This document shows positions 17,933-24,854 of a stretch of 40,971 nucleotides of DNA, piece after piece. Source of the stretch: Rhodospirillaceae bacterium (GTDB lineage Bacteria; Pseudomonadota; Alphaproteobacteria; Azospirillales; Azospirillaceae); contig JAJUIU010000032.1 of NCBI GenBank assembly GCA_029267445.1, positions 1 to 40,971 on the forward strand. Reading direction: 5' to 3'. Numbering within the stretch: the stretch's first letter is position 1; every line of letters begins with the position of its first letter. The notes beneath the pieces were generated by a model that had not been told where the DNA came from, did not search any database, and worked only from the letters and a program-made list of their open reading frames with translations. Position numbers and translations under genes: made by a program.

Positions 17933-18172
17933 TCAGGGCACGCCGAGATCTCCCATGCTTATGTTTGGCGCAGGGGAACTGCCATCAATGCCCAGAACGC
18001 TCCGCATCCCCCAGTCAACCAATTGGGCTATGCCAATTATTTCTGCCACCTCTCGGATAAAGGTTCCCATGCCTCCACCCGCGACCATTTCCAGATCATC
18101 AAGTTCCAGAACTGAGACATCGGTGAAAGGCAACCGAAGGTCGCCATCAATAGCAACAACGTACGAGTTCAT
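17933..18172 (-). CDS. Double-glycine-leader peptide precursor 1 (putative bacteriocin)
   Basis: A 79-residue precursor. Residues 1-33 form a leader ending LELDDLEMVAGG, a textbook C39-processed double-glycine leader (hydrophobic/acidic L-x-x-D-x-L-E-x-V-x-G-G). The predicted 46-residue core begins GMGTFIREVAEIIG, is amphipathic and Gly/Ile-rich, has no cysteine, and ends NISMGDLGVP. A GGAG ribosome site lies about nine bases before the ATG. It is encoded with a second precursor sharing the core start and tail, a CPBP protein and a C39 exporter. Bacteriocin activity is inferred; a signalling role is also possible. The clear leader and matching peptidase make the secretion route the safest part of the call. 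Confidence 0.85.
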   Translation of the reverse strand: MNSYVVAIDGDLRLPFTDVSVLELDDLEMVAGGGMGTFIREVAEIIGIAQLVDWGMRSVLGIDGSSPAPNISMGDLGVP

Positions 18173-18328
18173 CGCTGATCTCCATTCGCGCTGAGGTTGT
18201 TGAACGCTTCCGCTGATACTCTCGGTTGGCTTGAAGTGGTCAGAGGTTGCATCGAGAATTCATTGGAAGCACATATACTCACAAGGAGCATGCCCATGAT
18301 GGATAGGCGCGGTCTACGTCCTGTAATC

Positions 18329-18535
18329 TTAGGCGACTCCAAGATCGCCCATGTTTACGTCCGGGGTCCCGACGGGGCGATCACACGAGATCTCCGACAT
18401 GATCTGGCCAATGATAATGATGACGATCTCGCGAGCGAATCCGCCAGAAATCATCTCAAGGTCGTCCGACGAAAGCTGCGCTTTGCTTCCCATAGGCCCA
18501 GGAAGTTCCTTGAACAATTCTAAGTTCACTGTCAT
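18329..18535 (-). CDS. Double-glycine-leader peptide precursor 2 (putative bacteriocin)
   Basis: A 68-residue precursor. The leader (1-32) ends LSSDDLEMISGG. The predicted 36-residue core starts FAREIVIIIIGQIMSEISC, a very hydrophobic segment with the only cysteine, and ends DVNMGDLGVA. A GAGGA ribosome site lies about nine bases before the ATG. Compared with precursor 1, the core shares F-x-R-E-(V/I) near its start and MGDLGV plus one residue at its end, while the middle differs in length and sequence. The genes look like diverged duplicates that may act as a two-component pair. Function beyond export is inferred. Confidence 0.83.
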   Translation of the reverse strand: MTVNLELFKELPGPMGSKAQLSSDDLEMISGGFAREIVIIIIGQIMSEISCDRPVGTPDVNMGDLGVA

Positions 18536-18599
18536 TCTGCGTCGTCCTCACTGTCTGTGGAGCCAATCGGTGTTCCACCACGGCTAGGCTCCTCGGGGG

Positions 18600-18624
18600 C
18601 CCCGCCGGCCACGTGCCGGCGGGG
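18600..18624 (-). terminator. GC-rich hairpin upstream of precursor 2
   Basis: A perfect 10-bp stem (CCCCGCCGGC / GCCGGCGGGG) with loop CACGT lies about 65 bases upstream of the precursor 2 start and about 130 bases after the small peptide gene at 18756-18905. There is no T-run on the minus strand, so it may be a partial terminator, an RNA-processing site or a stability element in the 5' leader of the two precursor genes. Confidence 0.45.
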
Positions 18625-18629
18625 GTTCC

Positions 18630-18648
18630 CGCCCGGGAATACCGGGCG
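18630..18648 (-). terminator. Second hairpin in the leader of the precursor genes
   Basis: CGCCCGG and CCGGGCG form a perfect 7-bp stem around loop GAATA, six bases from the larger hairpin. Flanking GTTCC and GGAAC could extend pairing across an AAA bulge. The two hairpins together separate the hlyD side of the operon from the peptide cassette. Confidence 0.4.
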
Positions 18649-18703
18649 AAAGGAACAAACGAATATCCTTCTTGATTGAATCTATCCTTCGCGTCCGTCG
18701 TGG

Positions 18704-18721
18704 ACCGGTCGCGCGACCGGT
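18704..18721. promoter_or_regulatory. Perfect 18-bp palindrome
   Basis: ACCGGTCGCGCGACCGGT reads identically on both strands. It lies 34 bases beyond the stop of the small peptide gene on the minus strand. It could form a 7-bp hairpin with a GCGC loop in RNA or act as a binding site for a dimeric regulator controlling the two downstream precursor genes. No further evidence distinguishes these. Confidence 0.4.
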
Positions 18722-18755
18722 GGGCCGATCCCGCCGGCCGCGCGGTTCGGCTTGG

Positions 18756-18905
18756 TTACGACGGGCGCGTCTGCTCGCGCCGGAGCCACTCCGACCAGAA
18801 GTCGTCTTGGAACAGCAGGGTTGGGCAGGGCGTCCACAAGGCACCGGAGGCCCGCTCCAGATCAGTCTGTTCGACTTCGCGGTCGTTGAGCAAATCGTCC
18901 GACAT
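18756..18905 (-). CDS. Small peptide gene with degenerate GG-type leader, between hlyD and the precursor genes
   Basis: A 49-residue product, MSDDLLNDREVEQTDLERAS then GALWTPCPTLLFQDDFWSEW, ending in LRREQTRPS. Residues 1-22 resemble an acidic export leader ending DLERASGA, where the usual GG is GA. A core of about 27 residues would contain three Trp, one Cys and a mixed-charge tail. A strong AAGGGAAGG ribosome site precedes the ATG. It is in the minus-strand operon directly after hlyD. It could be a third exported peptide, a chaperone-like helper or a regulator. A different frame through the same DNA is longer but has random-looking Arg/Pro-rich composition. Confidence 0.6.
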   Translation of the reverse strand: MSDDLLNDREVEQTDLERASGALWTPCPTLLFQDDFWSEWLRREQTRPS

Positions 18906-19098
18906 TCTTCACCTTCCCTTACGTTGGTGATTTTTGGGGCGTTCGCGTGCCCGGTCAGTCGCCCATTCGTGAGGATGGCGTCGTGGACGGGCAGGAACCT
19001 GGGTCGACCGGCGTCCCTGTGGGTCGCGCGGCGATCTCTGAATTCCGGGATCGGGGTGGTCATGCCACTGATCGGGGCGCGGATGAGACTGTCCAGCA

Positions 19099-20337
19099 TC
19101 ACATCCGCCCCCTGGCGCTCAGCAGCGGCTCCAGCAGCCATTCCAGCAGCGTGCGCTCCTCAAGCACGATGTCGGCGCGCAGCGTCATGTCCGGCTGCAG
19201 GCCGACATCACGGCCGAAGGCGTTCACGGTCGGCCGGTCCAGCGCCACGGTGACGCGGTAGGCCGGTTCCGGCAGACGGATCGGCCCCAGCGCCTCCTCC
19301 GGGGTCAGCATGGTTTCCGACACCGTCTCCACCGTGCCGCCATGGGCTCCGAAGCGCTGGAAGGGGAAGGCGTCGTACATCAGGCGCACGCGCTGCCCCG
19401 GCTCGACGAAGCCGATGGCCCGGCTGGGCACGAACAGTTCCGCCCGCAGGGCCGCATCCTCCGGCACGATGGACAGGACGGGCTTGGTCGGGTCGATCCG
19501 CTGGCCCGGCTGCGCCTGGATGCCGGTGACGCGGCCTGGGGAGGGGGCCCGTACGGTGACCGCACCCTGGGCCGACACCTCCACCTTGCGCTGAGCCAGC
19601 TCAGCCTCCGTCGCGCGCAGGCGGGCCAGGCGGTCGGCACTCTCCGCCGGCGCCTGGGCGCGCTGGATCTCCGTCTGCCGGCGTTCCTGCGTCAGGGCGG
19701 CGGTCCGCTGGTCGATGGCGGCCAGGGACTGGCGCTGGCCAAGCCACGCCTCCTCCCGCGCCCGGTACTCCGCCTCGGAGACGAACCCTTTGGCGCGCAG
19801 GTCGGACAGCGCCTTCAGCCGCTCCTCCGACACGGTGACCCGCTCGGCCTGGAGGCTACGCTGGACGGACAGCGACTCCAGCTCGGCCGTCAGGCCCCTC
19901 AGGCGGGAGTCCAGCCGGTCGGCCTCGCTGACCGCGCGGGCCTCCTCCGCCGCGATCTGCTCCCGCAGAAGCTGGGCTTGGCGGAGCAGCCCGTCGCGCA
20001 GCACGGCGTCCAGGGTGCCGCCGCCCTCCAGCCCCTGGCGCGTGTCCAGGGTGAACAGCGCTTCCCCCGCCGTGACCGCGTCGCCGGGGCCGACGGCCAG
20101 CGCCGCCAGGGTGCCAGCACGGGGCGGAACGACCCGCACGGTTCCGGTGGCCGGCGCCAGGAATCCGACGGCCGTCTCCTTCCGCGCGTAACCGGCGGTG
20201 GCCGCAAAGCCCAACGCAACCGCCAGTGAACCGGCCAGGAAGGCCGTCACCACCGGCCAGCCCATTCCCGTCAGCCCCATCGGCAGGGTGACCTGCTGGC
20301 CGGCGAGCGCTGGTATCTGGCGGAAGGCGATGGGCAT
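19099..20337 (-). CDS. HlyD/CvaA-family periplasmic adaptor (membrane fusion protein)
   Basis: Links an inner-membrane ABC exporter to a TolC-like outer-membrane channel. The 412-residue protein has a short cytoplasmic N-terminus, one membrane helix (about 27-50), a lipoyl-like half-motif (FLAPATGTVRVVPPRAGTLAAL), a long coiled-coil hairpin (about 110-245, rich in Leu/Glu/Arg/Gln), the second lipoyl half (TVRAPSPGRVTGIQAQPGQRI) and a beta-barrel C-terminal domain with GQRVRLMYDAFPFQRFG, typical of CvaA-like bacteriocin exporters. AAAGGA lies five to six bases before the ATG. It is the first gene of the operon, separated from its exporter partner by the peptide and CPBP genes. No TolC gene is in the window. 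Confidence 0.93.
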   Translation of the reverse strand: MPIAFRQIPALAGQQVTLPMGLTGMGWPVVTAFLAGSLAVALGFAATAGYARKETAVGFLAPATGTVRVVPPRAGTLAALAVGPGDAVTAGEALFTLDTRQGLEGGGTLDAVLRDGLLRQAQLLREQIAAEEARAVSEADRLDSRLRGLTAELESLSVQRSLQAERVTVSEERLKALSDLRAKGFVSEAEYRAREEAWLGQRQSLAAIDQRTAALTQERRQTEIQRAQAPAESADRLARLRATEAELAQRKVEVSAQGAVTVRAPSPGRVTGIQAQPGQRIDPTKPVLSIVPEDAALRAELFVPSRAIGFVEPGQRVRLMYDAFPFQRFGAHGGTVETVSETMLTPEEALGPIRLPEPAYRVTVALDRPTVNAFGRDVGLQPDMTLRADIVLEERTLLEWLLEPLLSARGRM

Positions 20338-20411
20338 AATGATCCTTTATTGCGCGCCCGGATTGTTATCCGATGCGTTGATGTCCAAACTGTTTGCTCA
20401 CACGCATCATC

Positions 20412-20435
20412 ATTGCACGCGATAGAACGTGCAAT
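20412..20435. promoter_or_regulatory. Perfect inverted repeat, candidate operator of the export operon
   Basis: ATTGCACG and CGTGCAAT, 8 bp each, flank the 8-base spacer cgatagaa. The dyad lies 75 bases upstream of hlyD and just downstream of a predicted promoter, where a bound dimeric repressor would block transcription. It could alternatively form a hairpin in the mRNA leader. No regulator gene of a recognised cognate type is adjacent, apart from the two-component genes. Confidence 0.5.
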
Positions 20436-20458
20436 TCAACGCCAAAGATTTTGTGGGA

Positions 20459-20488
20459 ATTATAATGCGCGTAACGCGGGTATGTCGG
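20459..20488 (-). promoter_or_regulatory. Sigma-70-like promoter upstream of hlyD
   Basis: On the minus strand a perfect TATAAT (20459-20464) is preceded, with an 18-base spacer, by CCGACA (20483-20488), which matches four of six -35 positions. Transcription would start near 20452, giving a leader of about 115 bases that contains the perfect dyad at 20412-20435. Confidence 0.5.
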
Positions 20489-20563
20489 CTATACGACAGC
20501 CAAACGCGCGCATTGCTTGCGGCGTGTAAAACACTTCAGATAGTAACTTTTCAACGCGTCGGA

Positions 20564-20986
20564 TTACTTCCGCCCGGCCTTGCCGATGACGAGGCGGAGC
20601 TTCACCTCCAGCTGGGCGCAGGAGAAGGGCTTCACAACGAAGGCGGAGACGCCTTCGACCTTCGCCTCCAGCACCGCGTCGGTGGTGCCGTTGCCGGTCT
20701 GCATGACGAAGGGCAGGTCGGGTCGGGTCTGCCGCACCTTGCGCAGAAGCTCGATGCCGCTCATGCGCGGCATCATCCAGTCGCACAGCACCACGTCGAC
20801 CTTCACGCCCTCGTCCTTCAGGATGCCCAGCGCGTCCATCCCGTCATTGGCGGTCAGGATGCTCTTGATGCCGAGCGTGCGCAGCATGTCGCAGATCCAG
20901 CCGCGCGTGGCGGCCTGGTCCTCGACCACCAGGATGGTGATCGCCTTCAGCGGGTCGTCGGGCTGCTGCGGGGCGAGGAAGGTCAT
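20564..20986 (-). CDS. Single-domain response regulator (CheY-like)
   Basis: A 140-residue receiver domain with no output domain. The acidic pocket is VVEDQ (Glu22/Asp23), the phospho-acceptor is Asp69 (LCDWMMPRMSG), the conserved Thr is Thr97 (MQTGNG) and the Lys is Lys119 (VVKPF). It starts 18 bases after the hybrid kinase stop codon on the same strand, so the two are probably cotranscribed and the kinase is its likely partner. It would act through protein contacts, for example a phosphorelay or motility switch. The export operon begins 226 bases downstream with its own promoter. Confidence 0.92.
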   Translation of the reverse strand: MTFLAPQQPDDPLKAITILVVEDQAATRGWICDMLRTLGIKSILTANDGMDALGILKDEGVKVDVVLCDWMMPRMSGIELLRKVRQTRPDLPFVMQTGNGTTDAVLEAKVEGVSAFVVKPFSCAQLEVKLRLVIGKAGRK

Positions 20987-21004
20987 GGGCGCATCCGTCC
21001 TTGC

Positions 21005-23806
21005 TCAGCGATCCTTGCCGGTGCCGTGACCGTTGGCAAGACCGTGCATGCCGGTCCCGCCTTGGGCCGGCTCGCCCTGGAGGGTCGCCGCCCCGGCGCG
21101 GGTCAGCGTGCCGGCCAGGGCCTGGGCCACCGCCGTGCGCAGGGTGGCGAGGTCGATGGGTTTGGCCAGCACCACGGCGTCGCGCGGCAGGTCGGAGGAG
21201 GCGTACTGCCCGCGCGACGGGTAGCCGGTCATGAACAGGACGCGCACGGCGGGGTCCAGCTCGGTCACCAGCTGGGCGAGGCGGGCCCCGCCCAGCTCAG
21301 GCATGACGAGGTCGGTCAGCAGCAGGTCGATGCCGCCCTCCTCGAACCGTTCCAGCGCCTCCACCCCGTCGGCGGCCGTCCGCACCGTGTAGCCGGCACC
21401 CAGCAGCGTGTCGCGCACCAGCTCCAGCAGGTCGGGCTCGTCCTCCACCACCAGGATGGTCGCCGGCCGGTCCGTCGGGGCCTTGGCCGCCTGGACGGGT
21501 GCGGCGGCGATCGGCTCGGCCGGGGCCTCGGCCTCCGGCAGCCAGATGCGCATGGTGGTGCCGCTGCCGGGCCGGCTGTCCACCGTGATGGTGCCGCCCG
21601 CCTGCTTCACAACGCCATAGACCATGGCGAGGCCGAGGCCCGTGCCCTGGCCCGGCGGCTTGGTGGTGAAGAAGGGCTCGAAGATGCGGGACTTCACCTC
21701 GTCCGGCATGCCCGTCCCCCGGTCGGCCACGGTCAGCACGCAATAGCGCCCGCCCGGCAGCTCCGGCGGCGGGCGTCCCGCGCCGCCGCTCGTCTGCAGC
21801 ATGACCGCCAGGGGCCCGCCCCTCGGCATGGCGTCGCGCGCGTTGATGGCGAGATTGACCAGCACCTGGGCCGCCATGTCCGGGTCGATGGAGACCCAGA
21901 CCGGCTCCTCCGGCAGCATGAACAGCAGCTCGATCGTCTCGCCCAGCAGCGGGTTCAGCAGGAACTCCTGCCCGCGCACCACGGCCGCCAGGTCGACCGT
22001 GCGGGCCTGCACCGGCTTGCGGCGGGAGAAGGTCAGCAGTTCGCGCGTCAGCGCCGCCGCCCGCTGCACCCCGGCGGAGATCTTGGACAGGTATCCGGGC
22101 ACCGGCCCATCCGGATCGACCATGCCCTGGGCCATGCTGGCATAGCCGCCGATCACGGACAGGATGTTGTTGAACTCGTGCGCGATGCCGCCCGCGAGCT
22201 GGCCCAGCGCGTCCATCTTCTGCGACTGGAGCAGCTGCATCTCCAGCCGCTTCTGCTCCGTCACGTCGGTGAACAGGCCGACATAGCCCCCGCCCGGCAT
22301 GGGGAAATGGCGGACCTGCACCCAGTCGCCGTTCGGGCGCTGGCGTTCGTCGAAATAGGCCCCTTCGGCGCGCAGCGAATCGTAGCTCGCCATGGTCTGC
22401 TCGACCGTCTCCTCCGGATACTCGCCGCGCTCGGCGATGAAGCGGAGGATCTCCTTGTCATGGGTGCCCGGCCGCATCAGCCGGTCGGGCAGGTCGAACA
22501 TCTCCTTCAGGTGGCGGTTGGCGGCCAACAGGTGGCCGTCGCCGTCGAAGATCTCGATGCCGATGCCGACCGTCTCCAGCATGGCGTCGATGATGCGCGT
22601 CTTGTCGTAGATCTCGCGCTCGGCCCGCTTGCGGTCGGTGATGTCGCGGATATAGGCGGTGTACCGCTTGCCGTGCTCCAGCGTCACCTCGGTGATCGAC
22701 AGCTCCACCGGGAAGACGGCACCGTCGCGCCGCAGCGCCTCGATCTCCACGCGCCGGCCAAGCATGCGGGGCGCGCCGCCCTTGGCCATGCGGTCCATCC
22801 CGGCCTCGTGCGCCGCGCGATGGTGGCCGGGGATCAGCACCTCGCCGATGGGGCGGCCCAGCACCTCGGCCCGCGTCCAGCCGAAGATCCGCTCGGCCGC
22901 CGGGTTGAACTCCAGGATCAGCCCGTCGCTGTCGATGCTGACGATGCCGTCCAGGGCCGTGTCCATGATGCTGCGGGCGCGGGCCTCGCTCTCCTGCAGG
23001 CGGCGCTTGTCCGACTCCTCGTCCGAGACGTCGCGGAACAGGGCGAGGATCAGGTTCTCCCCACCGCTGGAGAAGGGCACGCCCGTCGCCTCCGTCACCA
23101 GCGTGGTGCCGTCGGTGCGGCGGGCGATGTAGCGCACGGGCATGACCGGCCGCCCGTCGTGCTGCGCCGTCTTGGCCAGCATCTCGGCAGCCCTGGCGCG
23201 GGTCTCCTCCGCCGCGAACTCCAGCACGTTGAAGCGGGACACGTCGGCCCCGTCCGGCACGCCCAGGATGCGGCGCCCGGCGGCGTTCAGGAACCGGCCG
23301 CGCCCCTGGAAGTCGTAGACGGCGATCCCGTCGGGCGACAGGTCGACCAGTTGGCGGTAGCGGCGCTCGCTCTCGCGCAGGGCCCGCTCGCGGCGCTTCA
23401 GCTCGGAGATGTCGGTGCGGATGCAGACGGTGCCGCCGTCGGCCGTCTTGTGGTCGGAAACCAGGACCCAGCGCCCGTCATGCAGCTGGAACTCGAACGG
23501 CTCCACCGGGGGGACGCGGAAGGTGGCCAGCCGCTCCTGGATGTAGCATTCGGGATCGCGGCCAAGGGCGTCCGGGTTCTCCCCCGCCAGCACGGCGGCG
23601 CGCAGCAGCGCCTCGTACTTGGTGCCGGGCACCAGCCGGACCGCCGATTCGCCGAACATGTCGCGGAACTTGCCATTGACCAGGACGAGCCGTTCGTCGG
23701 GGTCGAACAGCGCGAACCCGTCCGAAATCGCCTCGAGGGCCTCGGTCAGCTGATGGAGGTGCAACGGCCTGTCGTTCCGATAGTCGCGCGGCTGGGACGC
23801 AGTCAT
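21005..23806 (-). CDS. Hybrid sensor histidine kinase with four PAS domains and a C-terminal receiver
   Basis: Soluble sensor kinase of about 933 residues without obvious membrane helices. The order is four PAS-type modules (first near [17 protein letters not shown], second near [20 protein letters not shown], third near [20 protein letters not shown], fourth near [18 protein letters not shown]), then HisKA with the phospho-His in [12 protein letters not shown], HATPase with N box [11 protein letters not shown]1 DRGTGM, and G2 GTGLGL, and a receiver with VVEDEPD and the acceptor Asp in [13 protein letters not shown]. The H box HEFNN is typical of cytosolic kinases of this group. An in-frame TTG eight codons upstream is a possible start. 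No haem or flavin ligand was recognised in the PAS domains. It is likely cotranscribed with the single-domain regulator. Confidence 0.93.
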   Translation of the reverse strand: MTASQPRDYRNDRPLHLHQLTEALEAISDGFALFDPDERLVLVNGKFRDMFGESAVRLVPGTKYEALLRAAVLAGENPDALGRDPECYIQERLATFRVPPVEPFEFQLHDGRWVLVSDHKTADGGTVCIRTDISELKRRERALRESERRYRQLVDLSPDGIAVYDFQGRGRFLNAAGRRILGVPDGADVSRFNVLEFAAEETRARAAEMLAKTAQHDGRPVMPVRYIARRTDGTTLVTEATGVPFSSGGENLILALFRDVSDEESDKRRLQESEARARSIMDTALDGIVSIDSDGLILEFNPAAERIFGWTRAEVLGRPIGEVLIPGHHRAAHEAGMDRMAKGGAPRMLGRRVEIEALRRDGAVFPVELSITEVTLEHGKRYTAYIRDITDRKRAEREIYDKTRIIDAMLETVGIGIEIFDGDGHLLAANRHLKEMFDLPDRLMRPGTHDKEILRFIAERGEYPEETVEQTMASYDSLRAEGAYFDERQRPNGDWVQVRHFPMPGGGYVGLFTDVTEQKRLEMQLLQSQKMDALGQLAGGIAHEFNNILSVIGGYASMAQGMVDPDGPVPGYLSKISAGVQRAAALTRELLTFSRRKPVQARTVDLAAVVRGQEFLLNPLLGETIELLFMLPEEPVWVSIDPDMAAQVLVNLAINARDAMPRGGPLAVMLQTSGGAGRPPPELPGGRYCVLTVADRGTGMPDEVKSRIFEPFFTTKPPGQGTGLGLAMVYGVVKQAGGTITVDSRPGSGTTMRIWLPEAEAPAEPIAAAPVQAAKAPTDRPATILVVEDEPDLLELVRDTLLGAGYTVRTAADGVEALERFEEGGIDLLLTDLVMPELGGARLAQLVTELDPAVRVLFMTGYPSRGQYASSDLPRDAVVLAKPIDLATLRTAVAQALAGTLTRAGAATLQGEPAQGGTGMHGLANGHGTGKDR

Positions 23807-23863
23807 GCCGCCGCCGGGCGGATTTGACAAGCGCCGGGACGCGGGGCCGTCCCAGTGGCGGCG

Positions 23864-24541
23864 TCAGGGCCGGTCCAGCGCCGTGACCACGCCGGCGCGG
23901 TCGGCGGCGAGCTGGGCTGCGGGCACGCGGTAGTCCACCCGCCCGCTGAATCCGCCGGCGGCCTCCACCCGGCGCAGCCACTCCTCCGACGCGCCCAGCT
24001 GGCGCAGCCGGTCCATCATGCGCTGCACGGATCGGACGGTGACGGCACCGGAGGTCAGGCCGCGCGGGGCGTGCACCATGAACTCGGCGTCCGGCGCGGC
24101 GACCCGCGTCTCCCCGACCATGAACAGGCCGACGCACATGCTCTCGCAATAGTCGCCCCGGCCGACGCGGGTCGACACCGGCCGCCCGGCCTCGCGCTCC
24201 GCCATGACGCGGTCGATCATGGAATAGCCGGCACTGGTGTATCCGCCGGGGCTGCGCAGCTCCAGCAGCAGCGGCGCTCCGGCCGGCAGCCTGTCCAGCA
24301 GCCCGTTGAACCGGGCGGCCACCTCCGGCGTGATCACCCCGTCCAGGCGCAGCGCGTAGGAGCCGTCTCCCAGCGCGGACAGGGTGAGGGTGCCCGACCG
24401 CAGCTCCGCCTCGGCGGGCGCGCTTGGCACCAGCGGCCCGACGGCCGAGGCCGTCAGCGCCTCGGCCATGGCATGGCCGGACATCGCCAGGGCGGCGATG
24501 ATCAGGGCCAGGATCGGGGCCACAATCGGGGCTGGACGCAT
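23864..24541 (-). CDS. Exported ClpP/crotonase-fold protein of unknown function
   Basis: A 225-residue protein with a signal peptide (hydrophobic run to about residue 24, AMSGHAMA-E cleavage). The body has the ClpP-like pattern seen in small periplasmic proteins: L-x-L-x-G-x-I (LRLDGVITPEVAARF), LRSPGGYTSAGYSMIDRVM matching the glycine-rich strand-turn of ClpP/SppA, GDYCESMCVGLFMVGE with a Ser before Cys at the usual nucleophile position, and FMVHAPRG with a His at the right distance. It may be a protease-like protein or have lost activity. The pair of cysteines flanking the Ser could form a disulfide. It ends 58 bases before the hybrid kinase start on the same strand. Confidence 0.8.
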   Translation of the reverse strand: MRPAPIVAPILALIIAALAMSGHAMAEALTASAVGPLVPSAPAEAELRSGTLTLSALGDGSYALRLDGVITPEVAARFNGLLDRLPAGAPLLLELRSPGGYTSAGYSMIDRVMAEREAGRPVSTRVGRGDYCESMCVGLFMVGETRVAAPDAEFMVHAPRGLTSGAVTVRSVQRMMDRLRQLGASEEWLRRVEAAGGFSGRVDYRVPAAQLAADRAGVVTALDRP

Positions 24542-24677
24542 GGGGGGCGGCTCCGGCGCGGGTACGCCGTCACCTTGCGTCCAGAACCTTGCGTGATGGT
24601 TAACGCCCCTGAACGATCCTGTCCGTGAACGCGGATGTCACAAACGGAAGGGGTGCTTTCCCGGTACCCGTGCCGCT

Positions 24678-24846
24678 CCCCTCACCCGGCTCACTGGCGT
24701 TCGCCACCCTCTCCCGCAGGGGGAGAGGACTTACCAGCCGCCGCGCACGATTCCGTGGACCTGCGCACTTTGACCGAGCTGCGGCCGTACGAGGTTTCCC
24801 CTCTCCCCCTGCGGGAGAGGGTCCCGAGCGGAGCGAGGGGGGTGAG
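24678..24846. repeat. Long imperfect inverted repeat of an intergenic palindromic element
   Basis: The arms at about 24678-24728 and 24799-24846 share a 23-base perfect inverted match built on CTCTCCCGCAGGGGGAGAGG, followed by a diverged GC-rich segment and an outer CCTCACCC/GGGTGAGG match. Each arm also folds on itself. Similar elements (ccctcaccc...ctctcccgcagggggagagg) are scattered between genes in many Alpha- and Betaproteobacteria. It fills most of the 313-base gap between the ClpP-fold gene and the GlmS-like gene and could stop transcripts coming from the GlmS-like gene. No coding sequence is seen in the gap. Confidence 0.75.
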
Positions 24847-24854
24847 GTGTGCCG

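Noticed and set aside
18197-18523. Plus-strand frame of 108 codons over precursor 2
   Set aside because: It is antisense to a peptide with a textbook double-glycine leader and has no recognisable features.
18584-19141. Longer minus-strand frame overlapping the end of hlyD and the 49-residue peptide gene
   Set aside because: Its translation becomes Arg/Pro-rich and random-looking after about 70 residues and has no ribosome site of its own; the 49-residue frame with a strong ribosome site is preferred.
20429-23827. Open frame of over 1100 codons on the plus strand opposite the hybrid kinase and its regulator
   Set aside because: The minus-strand frame has clear kinase, PAS and receiver motifs; the plus-strand translation is a His/Gln/Arg-rich shadow of GC-rich coding DNA.
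24678-24846. CRISPR-like repeat array
   Set aside because: Only two arms in inverted orientation with internal palindromes; no regular spacers or cas genes.
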